A stretch of DNA of 64,000 nt from Xanthomonas prunicola (GCF_002846205.1 NZ_PHKV01000001.1:1364001-1428000); one strand, 5' to 3'; counted from the first letter of the stretch, positions 47,561 to 57,258 are shown. A program made the numbers and translations. Notes: a model not told the origin generated them from the sequence alone.

Positions 47561-48778
47561 CTAGAGCCGCTTGAACAAGGTGTTTGCCATGGACTCAAGC
47601 ACAGCGACAGTCGTCTCCGCATCCTGCACATCGCTGGCCTCGATCTGCCGGGCGTGCGTGACCAGCCGGTCGATCAAGGCATCGCGCGCCTGCTGCTCGA
47701 TTGCGTCGGCCTGCTGGCACTGCTGCTTCCCGGTCACGGCCTTGATCGGCTCGGCGATCAAGTTATCGTAGGCAGTGGTGTGCTGCGACTTCATCTGCTC
47801 AAGAAATTGCCCGATATCCGTCGGTATGCCGGTAGAGGTTCCCGTCAAGGACTGATTGTCGATCTGGCAATAGCTGACGGTAGATGCCTTGGTGTTGAGA
47901 ATCGCCAGATCCACGAGCAGATCGATTTCACCGATCTTGGCGTTGCCGTACAGCGTCCTGATCTGATTCAACATCGGAATTTCCCAGGCGTGCGGCACGC
48001 AATCGAGCGTATTCCACAAGTCGGCATTCCAGATCTGGTAGGGCTTTTCGCCCACACCCGTCGATGGCAAGGTCGCTGCAAATAGCGCTGCGAAGCCTGC
48101 ATTGCCCGGCGTTGCCCCCGCAGTGGGGTAGCAATAGACCTGATCGAACCCGTCCAGTTTGCCATGCGTCTTCAACCAGGTCGTCAACGTTGGCGAAAGC
48201 GCACCGGCCAGACTATGTCCAGTAAAGATCACCGTCGCGCCGGTGTTGCCCAAGGCTTGCAGAAATTCGACCAGGGTCGTGTTGGGCGCCAGCGCAGTCT
48301 GCGGACTGACCATATTCAGCAGATGCCACACACCCGTGGCGGTGCCCATCGAGATCGTCACGCCCTGCGGGTCGACGGGCTTCTTCAGCGCCACAGGTGC
48401 ACTGCTTGCCAACGGATCGAAGCTGGCGAAATCCACGCTGGAAGCGACATCGAAATCCTCGCCGAACCAATCGTAGAGCGACCTGGGATTGGTAGCGCTC
48501 AGTGCGACCACATAGGCTTCGCCAACGTCTGGCATCGCAGCGGTATGCGCCACATACATGACGTTGCCGGACAACACCGAATCCGGCGCCTGCCAGACCT
48601 GCGGCCCCCAGACCAATTGCCAGTCGCCAATGACCTTTTGGTTGGAAGATAAAGACAAGGTATCAGTCAGCATTTGCTGGCAGTCCGCCTGCAGCACGGA
48701 TTGCGGGCCCGTACACGTGCTGACCCAATTGGCCAGGCTCGACAACGCGAATGTCCGTTGGAATTGATCGTAGGGCAT
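47561..48778 (-). CDS. Class 3 lipase-like protein
   Basis: 405 residues; ATG at 48778 with AAAGGTG upstream. No signal peptide. The nucleophile elbow is GHSLAGALSP with Ser189, preceded by a class 3 lipase pattern (ISMGTATGVWHLLNM, LGNTGATVIFTGHSLAG) and followed by VYCYPTAGATPGNAGFAALF and a candidate His in CVPHAWEIP. The C-terminal ~100 residues are helical and Gln/Ala/Asp rich. Composition is less G+C-rich than the flanking dnaG. A cytoplasmic or unconventionally secreted lipase; substrate unknown. It stands alone with no partner genes. Confidence 0.78.
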   Translation of the reverse strand: MPYDQFQRTFALSSLANWVSTCTGPQSVLQADCQQMLTDTLSLSSNQKVIGDWQLVWGPQVWQAPDSVLSGNVMYVAHTAAMPDVGEAYVVALSATNPRSLYDWFGEDFDVASSVDFASFDPLASSAPVALKKPVDPQGVTISMGTATGVWHLLNMVSPQTALAPNTTLVEFLQALGNTGATVIFTGHSLAGALSPTLTTWLKTHGKLDGFDQVYCYPTAGATPGNAGFAALFAATLPSTGVGEKPYQIWNADLWNTLDCVPHAWEIPMLNQIRTLYGNAKIGEIDLLVDLAILNTKASTVSYCQIDNQSLTGTSTGIPTDIGQFLEQMKSQHTTAYDNLIAEPIKAVTGKQQCQQADAIEQQARDALIDRLVTHARQIEASDVQDAETTVAVLESMANTLFKRL

Positions 48779-49044
48779 GACACACCTTTCCCTGTGGTCG
48801 ATAGAAAACGTCGAATGACCTGACTCCACTGATGGAGTGGTCGCCTGCAGCTGCGCGCCGTGTGCAAGTGCTGAATAAATGTAGCAATACCGGGCTGCGC
48901 GAACTGAGACCTGCACGTAATTTCGAAACGACTTGCGGGGTAGGCGCATGTGGGTGCAGCGCCACGGCCGGCACGATGCCTTAGCGAGCGACTGACTCTA
49001 CAATGCAGGTTGCGTTAGACACTCTCTTGCCCCAGTTTCACACC

Positions 49045-50049
49045 ATGATCAAACATTGGTTGGCGCGGTTGCGCATCGATCCTTTCACCCTTGCATTGCT
49101 GTGCACGGTCACGCTCGCCTCGTTGTTGCCGGTTTCCGGCGCTGCCGCCGCGATCATGGACGATGTCACCGATGTGGCGATCGCCGCGCTGTTCTTCCTG
49201 CACGGCGCACGGCTCTCGCGCGAAGCGGTCAAGGCCGGCGCGCTGCATTGGCGCCTGCATCTGGTGATCCTGGCCTGCACGTTCGTACTGTTTCCGCTGC
49301 TCGGCCTGTTGTTCAAGCCACTGGCGCATATCGCACTGACGCCGGAGCTCTACATCGGCGTGCTGTTCCTGTGCGCGTTGCCGTCCACGGTGCAGTCCTC
49401 GATCGCATTCACCTCGATGGCGCGCGGCAATGTGCCGGCCGCGGTGTGCGCGGCCTCGCTGTCCAGCCTGTTGGGCGTGTTTTTTACCCCATTGCTGATG
49501 GGCGCCATGGTCGGCAGCCAGGGCGCGATGGCGCACCCGGCCGAAGCCATCGGCAAGATCCTGCTGCAGTTGCTGGTGCCATTCCTGGCGGGGCATTTCA
49601 TGCGCCCGTGGATCGGCGGTTGGGTCGAGCGCCATCGCGCGGTGCTGCGCTATACCGACCAGGGCACCATCCTGCTGGTGGTCTACACCGCCTTCAGCGC
49701 GTCGGTGAACGAAGGGCTGTGGCAGAAGACGCCACTGCCGGCATTGCTCGCAGTGCTGGGCGCGGCGGCACTGTTGCTGGCAGTGGCCATGCTGTCGATC
49801 ACCTTCATTGCGCGCCGGCTTGGCTTCAACCGCGCCGACGAGATCGCCATCGTGTTCTGCGGCTCGAAGAAGAGCCTGGCCACCGGCGTGCCGATGGCCA
49901 AGGTGATGTTTGCCGGTGGCGGCCTGGGCGCGATCGTGTTGCCGATCATGCTGTATCACCAGTTGCAGCTGATCGTGTGCGCGTTTGTGGCCGCGCGTTA
50001 TGCACGCAATGCACCAAACGCGCCGCAAGGCGCGCCCGGGGCGCATTGA
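49045..50049 (+). CDS. SLC10-type (bile acid:sodium symporter-like) transporter, YfeH group
   Basis: 334 residues, about ten membrane segments. Start at the ATG 49045 (MIKHWLARLRIDPFTLALL); the frame is open 14 codons further but those residues do not fit. Family signs: FFLHGARLSREAVKAG, LFLCALPSTVQSSIAFTSMARGNVPAAVCAASLSSLLGVFFTPLLMG (the paired helix break) and FCGSKKSLATGVPMAKVMF. This bacterial branch of the family has unknown substrates. Confidence 0.88.
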   Translation: MIKHWLARLRIDPFTLALLCTVTLASLLPVSGAAAAIMDDVTDVAIAALFFLHGARLSREAVKAGALHWRLHLVILACTFVLFPLLGLLFKPLAHIALTPELYIGVLFLCALPSTVQSSIAFTSMARGNVPAAVCAASLSSLLGVFFTPLLMGAMVGSQGAMAHPAEAIGKILLQLLVPFLAGHFMRPWIGGWVERHRAVLRYTDQGTILLVVYTAFSASVNEGLWQKTPLPALLAVLGAAALLLAVAMLSITFIARRLGFNRADEIAIVFCGSKKSLATGVPMAKVMFAGGGLGAIVLPIMLYHQLQLIVCAFVAARYARNAPNAPQGAPGAH

Positions 50050-50217
50050 CGGTGCATCGTCAGCGCCCAGCCGTTGCGCATCGCGTGACAGCAGTTCGCA
50101 TTGCCGGAAGGTCCGGGTTGTAAGCAGATATACAACGGTGATCACGCACGTCCGCCTGCGCGCCCCCGCGCTCGCTAGAGTGCTGGATCGACCTCCTGCC
50201 GCCCCACGGTGACTGTC

Positions 50218-51807
50218 ATGACGCTGTCGTTTCGACGCCCCTCCCCGTCCTTGATCGCGCTGCTGGCGGTGCTGGCCACGCTGACTGCCTGCAACAAGCC
50301 CGCCCCGCCCGCAGCTCCCGCAGCTCCCGCGCAGACCAAGGCTGCATCCACGCCAGCGCCCGCTGCCAGCATCGCCTGGCGCGAGGGCGACGTGGAAGAC
50401 GCCTTTGCCGAAGCCAAGGAAAGCGGCAAGCCGATCCTGTTGTACTGGGGCGCGGCCTGGTGCCCGCCCTGCAATCGACTGAAGGCCACGCTGTTCAAGG
50501 ATCCGGCCTTCATCGCGCGCACCCAGCAATTTGTCGCCGTGCACCTGGATGGCGATTCCGAAGGCGCGCAGGCTTGGGGCGAGCGCTTCGGGGTCAAGGG
50601 CTATCCCACCATCATCGTGCTACGCCCGGACCACAGCGAAATCACCCGTCTGGCCGGCGATGCCGATAACGCACGCCTGGCCGAGGTATTGCGGGTTGCG
50701 GCCAAGAGCACCAGCACCGCACAGCAATTGCTCGACAAGGCGCTGCACACGCCGCAACAGCTCAGCGCAGACGATTGGGCCGTGCTCGGCAGCTATGCCT
50801 GGGGCACCGACGACCGGCTGGTCAAGCCCGCCGACGCCGCCAATGTGCTGACCCGGCTCTCGACAGCGGCGCCACAGCCGGCGCTGCAGCGCAGCTTCGC
50901 CCTGGCCGCCATTAGCGCTGCCAAGCATCCACCGGCCGCCAGCGCCGCCAATCGCACCTTGCTGGAAACGGTGTTGGCCGACCCGGCAGAAGTACGCGCC
51001 AATCTCGGCACGCTGAGCTATATGCCGGCGCGTCTGATCACGGCCGCCAGCAACGAGGCCGGCGTACGCACTACGCTTTCCAACGCACTGAATCAGGCCT
51101 TGGACAAGGTCTACGCCGACACCTCACTGCCGATCTCCGACCGGCTCGGCACTGCATATGCCCGCATCCAGCTGGCACGCCTGGCGCAAGGCCAGCCCAC
51201 CGAGACCGAGGCCAAAGGCCCGCAGCCGCCGCTTCCCACCGAGGTGGCCGATCTCGTGCGCCAGCGCGTGCAATGGGCCAGCGACGCAGCCAAGACCGAT
51301 GAGGAGCGCCAGTCCACCATCAGCACCGCCGCGGCGTTGCTGGGAGAAGCGGGCGATGCCAGCGGTGCCGAGCAACTGCTGCTGGCGGAGCTGTCGCGCA
51401 GCAAGACGCCGTACTACTACATGCCCGAGCTGGCAGATCTGGCCGAACAACGTGGCGACAAGAAGACCGCGCTGTCCTGGCTCAGGAAGGCCTACGAAAG
51501 CGCGCAAGGCCCTGCCACCCGCGTGCAGTGGGGCGTGATGTACGTGGATGGGCTGATCCGGCTCAGTCCCGACGACACCGCCGGCATCGAGAGCGCTGCC
51601 ACGCAGGTGATCGGCGAGTTGGCTGGCCAACCGGATGGGTACCGGCAACGCACCCGGCAGCGCTTCGCTACGCTCGGCACCGCATTGAAGGCCTGGAGCA
51701 AGCAGCACCGCCATGAAGGCAGCGCAGTGCTGGCGCGCCTGCAACAGAAAATGCAATCCAGCTGCGACAGCAAAAACACCAGCGAGTGCGCCAGCTGGTT
51801 GAGCTGA
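50218..51807 (+). CDS. Thioredoxin-fold lipoprotein with helical repeat C-terminus
   Basis: 529 residues from the ATG at 50218 (a GTG three codons earlier is possible). Lipobox LATLTAC with Cys25, Ala/Pro linker, then a thioredoxin domain about 50-165 with W-C-P-P-C at residues 81-85 (YWGAAWCPPCNRLKATLFKDPAF, cis-Pro in KGYPTIIVL). Residues 180-529 are alpha-helical, TPR-like in character (LAQGQPTETEAKGP, ELADLAEQRGDKKTALSWLRKAYESAQG). Probably a periplasmic membrane-anchored disulfide reductase with a protein-binding tail; partner unknown. Confidence 0.82.
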   Translation: MTLSFRRPSPSLIALLAVLATLTACNKPAPPAAPAAPAQTKAASTPAPAASIAWREGDVEDAFAEAKESGKPILLYWGAAWCPPCNRLKATLFKDPAFIARTQQFVAVHLDGDSEGAQAWGERFGVKGYPTIIVLRPDHSEITRLAGDADNARLAEVLRVAAKSTSTAQQLLDKALHTPQQLSADDWAVLGSYAWGTDDRLVKPADAANVLTRLSTAAPQPALQRSFALAAISAAKHPPAASAANRTLLETVLADPAEVRANLGTLSYMPARLITAASNEAGVRTTLSNALNQALDKVYADTSLPISDRLGTAYARIQLARLAQGQPTETEAKGPQPPLPTEVADLVRQRVQWASDAAKTDEERQSTISTAAALLGEAGDASGAEQLLLAELSRSKTPYYYMPELADLAEQRGDKKTALSWLRKAYESAQGPATRVQWGVMYVDGLIRLSPDDTAGIESAATQVIGELAGQPDGYRQRTRQRFATLGTALKAWSKQHRHEGSAVLARLQQKMQSSCDSKNTSECASWLS

Positions 51808-51817
51808 GCCGGCACAG

Positions 51818-51837
51818 CGTTGCCGTTGCTGGCAACG
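51818..51837 (+). terminator. Small hairpin after the thioredoxin-fold gene
   Basis: CGTTGCC, loop GTTGCT, GGCAACG, 10 bases after the stop. No T-run; a weak terminator candidate. Confidence 0.4.
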
Positions 51838-52008
51838 TCTGATGGATCAACTCAGTTCGCGAACCGGGAACCGCGACGTCTGCCAACATCGACGTCGCTA
51901 TGATTTCCACACGGCGCACCTGGCCTGTCTACCCGACAGTTCCTGGTCACACTGCGAACGCGCGACAGGCGCATTGCGCAGAATGCGCGGAGCGCGCCAC
52001 CGTGGCGA

Positions 52009-52905
52009 CTAGCGCACCCACGGCAACAGCAGATGGTCGACCATCAGGAAGGCGAACAGCGCCATCAGATACACGATGGAATAGCCGAACATCTTCATCG
52101 AAAACAGTTCGTCCGGCGGGTCCAGCATGCGCCATGCATACCAGAGGAACACCGCATTGAGCACCACCGCGCCGCCCAGATAGAACACCCCGCTCATGCC
52201 CACTGCCACCGGCAGCAAGGTCACGATGGCCAGCAACACGGTGTAGACCAGGATCTGCTTGCGCGTATGCGGCACGCCGTGGGTCACCGGTAACATCGGG
52301 ATCGCCGCCTTGGCGTAGTCGGCGCGCCGGAAGATCGCCAGCGCCCAGAAATGCGGCGGCGTCCAGATGAAGATGATCAGCACCAGCAGCGAGGCGTTGA
52401 TCCAGTCGGCGCTGGTCGACAGCCCGGTCACTGCGGCCCAGCCCAGCATCGGCGGCGTGGCGCCGGCCAGACCGCCAATCACGATGTTCTGCGAGGTCGC
52501 GCGTTTCAGGTACACGGTGTAGATCACCGCATATCCGATCAGCGAGGCGAAGGTCAGCACCGCGGTGATGACATTCACCCACACCACCAGGATGGTCATG
52601 GAGATCACGATCAGCGCGCCTGCGAACACCAGCACCTGCCACGGCTGCACCTTGCCCACCACTAGCGGGCGCCATGAAGTGCGCGCCATCTGCGCGTCGA
52701 TCTTGGCATCGAGCAATTGGTTGATCGCCGCCGCCGCCGAGGCGGCCAGCCAGATGCCCAGAAAGCCCAGCGCGCCGGTGCGCACCTGCAGCCAGGTCGG
52801 CATGTCGGGAATGGCCAGGAACATGCCCACCAACGCAGTGAACACGATCAGTGCCACCACCTTGGGTTTGGTCAGATCCCAATAATCGCGTGCGCTGACG
52901 GCCAT
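52009..52905 (-). CDS. ctaB: Protoheme IX farnesyltransferase (heme O synthase)
   Basis: 298 residues from the ATG at 52905; a GTG two codons upstream overlaps the ctaA stop as GTGA and could also be used. UbiA-superfamily integral membrane enzyme that adds farnesyl to heme B. First Asp-rich motif [19 protein letters not shown] near 65-83, second motif [21 protein letters not shown] near 190-210. Last gene of the cytochrome oxidase cluster, directly after ctaA, which uses its product. Confidence 0.96.
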   Translation of the reverse strand: MAVSARDYWDLTKPKVVALIVFTALVGMFLAIPDMPTWLQVRTGALGFLGIWLAASAAAAINQLLDAKIDAQMARTSWRPLVVGKVQPWQVLVFAGALIVISMTILVVWVNVITAVLTFASLIGYAVIYTVYLKRATSQNIVIGGLAGATPPMLGWAAVTGLSTSADWINASLLVLIIFIWTPPHFWALAIFRRADYAKAAIPMLPVTHGVPHTRKQILVYTVLLAIVTLLPVAVGMSGVFYLGGAVVLNAVFLWYAWRMLDPPDELFSMKMFGYSIVYLMALFAFLMVDHLLLPWVR

Positions 52906-52907
52906 GC

Positions 52908-54071
52908 TCACTCCGGCGCGCGCAGCCGCGCCAGCAGCGAGACCAGCACGAACAACAAGGCCACCGCACCACCGTTATGCATGACCGACACTTCCAACGG
53001 CAGCGCCAGCTTCACGTTGAGCACGCCCAGCGTCACCTGCACGGCCACCAGCAGCGCCAGCGCCGCAGCCCATACCCGCATCCCCGGCGAACGCGACAAG
53101 CGCCAAGCCAGCCACCACAGGTACAGCGCCGTCGCAATCGCCCACAGCCGGTGGGCCATCTGGATCGCGATACGCGCCGCACCATCCAGTACGCCGCCTT
53201 CGTAATCCACTCCAATGCCGCGCCACAAGGTGAAGCCTTCGCGGAAATCGTGCGGCGGCCACCATTGGCTGACGCAACGCGGGAAATTATCGGCCGACCA
53301 GCTGCCGCCGCCGCACGCAAGCGCGGCGTAGTTGGCGCTGACCCAGCCACCGAGCGCGATCTGCAGACCCAGCACCGCCACGCCCAGGCGCAGCAGCCAC
53401 TTCAAGCGCGACGCGTCGGCCAGGGTGATCGGCAAATGCGTCGCACGCCAGGCCATCCACACCAGCAGCGAGAACATCAGCATGCCGCCCAGCAGGTGCC
53501 CCATCACCACGATGGGCTTGAGCAGCAGCGTCACCGTCCACATGCCCAACAGCGCCTGGAAGATCACCACCGCAAGCGTCAGCACCGCCGCGCGCGCCAG
53601 ATCAATGTTGCTCCAGCGCAATGCCGCCAGTAGCAGGATGGCCTCGCCGGCGATCGCCACGCCCAAGCCCACGCTGTGCCAGCCGGACATGTAGAGCGGG
53701 ATCGACAACGCCACCAACGCGGCCGCCGACACCACCTGGGCAATGCCCATGCGGCGGCGACGCACCGCCAGCAACGACAGCACGAGGACTTCCACACCCA
53801 GCGCGCCAGCCAGGAAGCGGTGTACCTGCTCACGCCAGGCCTTATGCGATTCCAGCGGACGGATCTTGCTGGCCACATGCGTGTTGGCTTCGTCGCTGGT
53901 TTGCGGCCAGGTCACACGGCCGTAGCAGGTCGGCCAGTCCGGGCAGCTCATGCCGGCATCGGATAGCCGCACGAACGACCCGAACAGGATCGTGCTCGCA
54001 GTGAACAGCGCAGCCAGCCAGGCCATGCGATGGAAGTGACGGAACAATGCCGGTGGCGCAAACAAATTCAT
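52908..54071 (-). CDS. ctaA: Heme A synthase
   Basis: 387 residues, eight membrane segments in two four-helix halves. Converts heme O to heme A. Heme-ligand histidines sit in the transmembrane pairs: VHRFLAG (first half) and [11 protein letters not shown] (second half), with WHSVGLG and [10 protein letters not shown] between. The extracytoplasmic loop Cys pair is visible in [14 protein letters not shown]. Overlaps ctaB. Confidence 0.95.
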   Translation of the reverse strand: MNLFAPPALFRHFHRMAWLAALFTASTILFGSFVRLSDAGMSCPDWPTCYGRVTWPQTSDEANTHVASKIRPLESHKAWREQVHRFLAGALGVEVLVLSLLAVRRRRMGIAQVVSAAALVALSIPLYMSGWHSVGLGVAIAGEAILLLAALRWSNIDLARAAVLTLAVVIFQALLGMWTVTLLLKPIVVMGHLLGGMLMFSLLVWMAWRATHLPITLADASRLKWLLRLGVAVLGLQIALGGWVSANYAALACGGGSWSADNFPRCVSQWWPPHDFREGFTLWRGIGVDYEGGVLDGAARIAIQMAHRLWAIATALYLWWLAWRLSRSPGMRVWAAALALLVAVQVTLGVLNVKLALPLEVSVMHNGGAVALLFVLVSLLARLRAPE

Positions 54072-54081
54072 CGAAACGGGC

Positions 54082-54657
54082 TCACATCAGTTTCAGCAGC
54101 TTGACCAGATCCGACCGCAAGCCGGCCGGATCAAAGCCTGGGGCGTAACGCAAGATCACGAAGCCATTGGGGTCGATCACATACACCGGCACGCCGGCCG
54201 CATTGTTGCCGCGCGACAATGCCTGGCGTAGGCGGGCATCGTCGCGCAGCACGCGCAATTCCGGCATCGGCGGCAGCCCGGCCGGCGGCGTGCCGATCCA
54301 CAACACCTCTACCTTGTCGGCGCGGTGCCCGAGCAACTGCCACACCTTGTCCAGTTCTGCGGCCAACGCCACGCATTGCTGGGTGCAATCTGCCGGCGGC
54401 GCCACCGCGATGCGCCAGATGCGCTCGCTCGGTGCCCAGGCATACGGCTGCCCGTTCGCACGGACCGGCACCAACGCCCGCAGATCCGCGGGCGGCTTCA
54501 GCAGTTCGCCGTGATTGCGCATCGATGCCGGCTGCCATCCGGAGAAGCGCAGCACGCCGGCCAGCAACATCGAGCCGAAGAACAGCACCGCCAGGGCAAT
54601 CAGCATCCTGCGACCGCGTTTGACCGACTGCGGTGTGGCCGATGTGGATTGGGTCAT
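54082..54657 (-). CDS. Membrane-anchored thioredoxin/SCO-like protein of the cytochrome oxidase cluster
   Basis: 191 residues: one N-terminal membrane helix (MLIALAVLFFGSMLLAGVLRF), then a periplasmic domain with CTQQC near residue 89-93 (C-x3-C as in SCO copper chaperones), and VPVYVIDPNGFVILRYAPGFDPAGLRSDLVKLLKL at the end, a thioredoxin-fold pattern. Located between surf1 and ctaA, where many proteobacteria have an unnamed conserved gene. A role in copper or thiol handling during oxidase assembly is likely but inferred. Confidence 0.75.
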   Translation of the reverse strand: MTQSTSATPQSVKRGRRMLIALAVLFFGSMLLAGVLRFSGWQPASMRNHGELLKPPADLRALVPVRANGQPYAWAPSERIWRIAVAPPADCTQQCVALAAELDKVWQLLGHRADKVEVLWIGTPPAGLPPMPELRVLRDDARLRQALSRGNNAAGVPVYVIDPNGFVILRYAPGFDPAGLRSDLVKLLKLM

Positions 54658-54684
54658 GCCGGCGATTTTCTCATGCCGCAGGCA

Positions 54685-55407
54685 TCAGTGCCCGCGGCGG
54701 CGGCGGCGCGCACGCCATGTCAGCAGCGTCGCGGTCGCCAGTACCGCGGCGGCCAGCCCGAACCATTGCACCGCGTAACCCAAGTGCCGCGCGGGTGGCA
54801 GCGTGTTTGGCAGCATTTCCAGATCGCGTACGTAACCAACCGGCAGTGCCGGATCCAGGCGCAAGACCTGCGACGAAATGTCGCGCCTACCAAGCATGCG
54901 GCGTAAGGCCTCCGCATCCAGACGCGTGGCCAACCAGCTCTGCGGAGCGGCCCCCGGCGCCACTGCCGGCCCGATCGCCAGCCCCGCCGATGGCGGTGCG
55001 CTCAACAGACCCTGCACGGTCTGCAGGCCGGTTAGCGCAACGATGCTGGGCAACGTTCGATCCGCCGGTAATGGCAGCCAGCCCAAATCGACCAGCATGC
55101 TTGCCGACACGCCTTCTGGCGCTGCCAGTTGATACACCCGCACACCGGCACGCCCGTCATGCAACTGATTGTCCAGCAAGACCAGGTGAGGCAGGAATCG
55201 CACACGCCCACGCACCCATGCCAGATCGTGCGGCGTCGCCAGCGCCTGTGCCAAGGACAGCGTGGTATCGCGCACATGCGCGGCACGGTCGAGCAAGGCT
55301 TGCTTGCTATGCATGCGCTGCAACTGCCAGTGCCCAAGCGCGGCGAAACCCGCGCTCACCAGCAGCGCCAGACACCAGCCGACCGCCGCCGTGTGCTTGC
55401 GCGTCAT
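54685..55407 (-). CDS. SURF1 family cytochrome oxidase assembly protein
   Basis: 240 residues with one membrane helix at each end (AVGWCLALLVSAGFAALGHWQLQRMHSK; GYAVQWFGLAAAVLATATLL) around a periplasmic domain. Family signs: GHWQLQRMHSK (usually GxWQxxR), VLLDNQLHDGRAGVRVYQL, LVDLGWLP and the RHLGYAVQWFGLA C-terminus. Assists heme a insertion into subunit I. Slightly divergent but context is decisive. Confidence 0.93.
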   Translation of the reverse strand: MTRKHTAAVGWCLALLVSAGFAALGHWQLQRMHSKQALLDRAAHVRDTTLSLAQALATPHDLAWVRGRVRFLPHLVLLDNQLHDGRAGVRVYQLAAPEGVSASMLVDLGWLPLPADRTLPSIVALTGLQTVQGLLSAPPSAGLAIGPAVAPGAAPQSWLATRLDAEALRRMLGRRDISSQVLRLDPALPVGYVRDLEMLPNTLPPARHLGYAVQWFGLAAAVLATATLLTWRARRRRRGH

Positions 55408-55467
55408 GACAAGCGACGCAAAAAGGCGTGCAATGCCATCACCACGCCGACTGCACCCGGGGCTGTT

Positions 55468-55686
55468 GTGAACGATTCGCTCAAGACGCTGCTGATTGTC
55501 GCCTTCCTGATCGTGATTCTGTGGAACCTGGGCGCCGGCCTCTACTACCTGCTGACCGACCGAGGCCAGACCAAGCGCACCGTCAACGCACTGACCTGGC
55601 GCATCGGACTATCGGTTGCGTTGATCGCCATCGTGATCCTCGGCATTTATACCGGCTGGATCAAGCCGCATGGCATCGGCCGCTGA
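55468..55686 (+). CDS. Twin-transmembrane protein (DUF2909), on the strand opposite the surrounding oxidase genes
   Basis: 72 residues from a GTG at 55468: two membrane helices (LKTLLIVAFLIVILWNLGAGLYYLL and IGLSVALIAIVILGIYTGWI) around the diagnostic TDRGQTKRTVNALTWRIG loop. In pseudomonads and relatives this gene sits between subunit III and SURF1 in the same direction; here it occupies the same place but is inverted, converging on ctaE and divergent from surf1. Function unknown. Ribosome site is weak (CCGGGG). Confidence 0.88.
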   Translation: MNDSLKTLLIVAFLIVILWNLGAGLYYLLTDRGQTKRTVNALTWRIGLSVALIAIVILGIYTGWIKPHGIGR

Positions 55687-55692
55687 CGCGGC

Positions 55693-55748
55693 CGGGAATG
55701 GGGAATCGTAAGAGCAAAAGCAGGCTCGCTCTGGCGATTCCCGATTCT
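55693..55748. repeat. GGGAATCGGGA-type repeat, paired inverted arms, copy 5
   Basis: GGGAATGGGGAATCG and CGATTCCCGATTC are inverted arms (perfect 8-bp GGGAATCG/CGATTCCC) around a centre with a nested GAGC/GCTC pairing and AGCAAAAGC. Lies between the stops of the convergent DUF2909 gene and ctaE; the ctaE TAA overlaps its edge. Probably folds and may terminate transcription from both sides. Confidence 0.78.
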
Positions 55749-56623
55749 TAAAGTACATACACGAACAGGAACAGCGCCAGCCACACCACGTCGACGAAGT
55801 GCCAGTACCACGCGGCCGCTTCGAATGCGAAGTGATTGTCGCGGGTGAAGTGCCCCTTGGCCGCACGCAGCCACATCACCGCCAGCATGATCGTGCCCAG
55901 CAGCACATGCATGCCGTGGAAGCCGGTGAGCATGAAGAACGTCGAGCCGTAGATGCCCGAGCCAAGGGTGAGATTGAGTTCGGTGTAGGCGTGGATGTAT
56001 TCCTCCGCCTGCAGGAACAGGAACACGCAGCCCAGCAGTACGGTCAGGCCCAGCCACACCAGTAACCCACCGCGGCGCCCGCCCTTGAGTGCGTGGTGGG
56101 CGATGGTCAAGGTCACGCCGGAGCTGAGCAGGATCAACGTATTGATCAGCGGCAAACCCCAGGCCGGAATGGTCTGGAACTGCCCGCCAATCGTGCCCGG
56201 GCCATTGGTCGGCCAGGCAGCGGAATAGCCGTTCCACAACAGCTCGTTGGTCATCACGCCGTCGCCTTCGCCACCCAGCCAGGGCAAGGTCAGCACACGC
56301 GTATAGAACAGCGCACCGAAGAAAGCGCAGAAGAACATCACCTCGGAAAAGATGAACCACACCATGCCCATGCGGAACGAGCCATCCACCTGGCGGTTGT
56401 AGTGCCCGGCATTGGATTCGCGGATGACATCGCCAAACCACATGAACAACGTCGCCAGCAGCATCGCCACGCCGGCGAAGAACGTCCAGCGCCCCCATGC
56501 CGCATCGTTGAGCCAGCTGGCCACACCGATCATCATCACGAACATCGCAATCGACCCGACAAAGGGCCATTTGCTCTGGCTCGGGACGAAATACGCATCG
56601 GCGTTGGGACTGTGATCGGCCAT
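55748..56623 (-). CDS. ctaE: Cytochrome c oxidase subunit III
   Basis: 291 residues, seven membrane segments. Family sequence: KWPFVGSIAMFVMMIGVASWLND, RMGMVWFIFSEVMFFCAFFGALFYTRV, LSSGVTLTIAHHALK, EYIHAYTELNLTLGSGIYGSTFFMLTGFHGMHVLLGTIML, and AAWYWHFVDVVWLALFLFVYVL. The conserved Glu in FSEVMFF and EYIHA are present. No prosthetic group of its own; supports proton pumping. Confidence 0.96.
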   Translation of the reverse strand: MADHSPNADAYFVPSQSKWPFVGSIAMFVMMIGVASWLNDAAWGRWTFFAGVAMLLATLFMWFGDVIRESNAGHYNRQVDGSFRMGMVWFIFSEVMFFCAFFGALFYTRVLTLPWLGGEGDGVMTNELLWNGYSAAWPTNGPGTIGGQFQTIPAWGLPLINTLILLSSGVTLTIAHHALKGGRRGGLLVWLGLTVLLGCVFLFLQAEEYIHAYTELNLTLGSGIYGSTFFMLTGFHGMHVLLGTIMLAVMWLRAAKGHFTRDNHFAFEAAAWYWHFVDVVWLALFLFVYVL

Positions 56624-56661
56624 GGCGTTGCTTCCGTGTCGTGGTGCGTGTGGATGAAGAA

Positions 56662-57258
56662 TCAGGGCGCGGCGCGCGGTACGCCGGACGTACCACCGCC
56701 CTGCAGTTCCGAGGTCAATGGGTCGTTGCGATAGAACGTGTAGGACAAGGTAATCGTGGTGACTTCCGGCGGCAGTGCGGGGTCGACGATGAAACGCAGC
56801 GGCATATCGCGTGTTTCACCGGCCTGCAAGGTCTGCGCGGTGAAGCAGAAGCACTCGGTCTTGTTGAAATAGCCCGACGCACGCGCAGGTGCAACCGATG
56901 GCACCGCACTGCCCACCACCGCCCGCGCGCCATCGTTGCGCGCAAAATACAGCGCTTCGTTGAGCTCGCCCGGCACCACATCCATCGTCATCTGCTCGGG
57001 ATGGAAGGTCCACGGCAGTTTGGAATTGACCCCGCCGTCGAACTCAACGCGCACCGTGCGCTTACCGGCGGCGGGTGACGCGCCTGCGTTTGCGCGGCTG
57101 CTGCCGGGAGCGCGCTCCATGCGGATTCCAAACACTTTCTCGCAGGCGATCCGGTACAGCGGTACCAGAGAGAACGTCAGCACGAACACACCCAGCACCA
57201 CGCCCAGCAGCTTGAACAAGCCTGCCGTCGGTGCGTGTGTGGGCACGCGTGCACTCAC
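56662..57258 (-). CDS. ctaG: Cytochrome c oxidase assembly protein CtaG/Cox11
   Basis: 198 residues; GTG start at 57258 overlapping the stop of the 57-residue gene (GTGA). One membrane helix ([31 protein letters not shown]) then a periplasmic immunoglobulin-like domain with copper motif NKTECFCF near 128-135 and [21 protein letters not shown] at the end. Delivers copper to the CuB site of subunit I, whose gene ctaD is immediately upstream. Confidence 0.96.
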   Translation of the reverse strand: MSARVPTHAPTAGLFKLLGVVLGVFVLTFSLVPLYRIACEKVFGIRMERAPGSSRANAGASPAAGKRTVRVEFDGGVNSKLPWTFHPEQMTMDVVPGELNEALYFARNDGARAVVGSAVPSVAPARASGYFNKTECFCFTAQTLQAGETRDMPLRFIVDPALPPEVTTITLSYTFYRNDPLTSELQGGGTSGVPRAAP

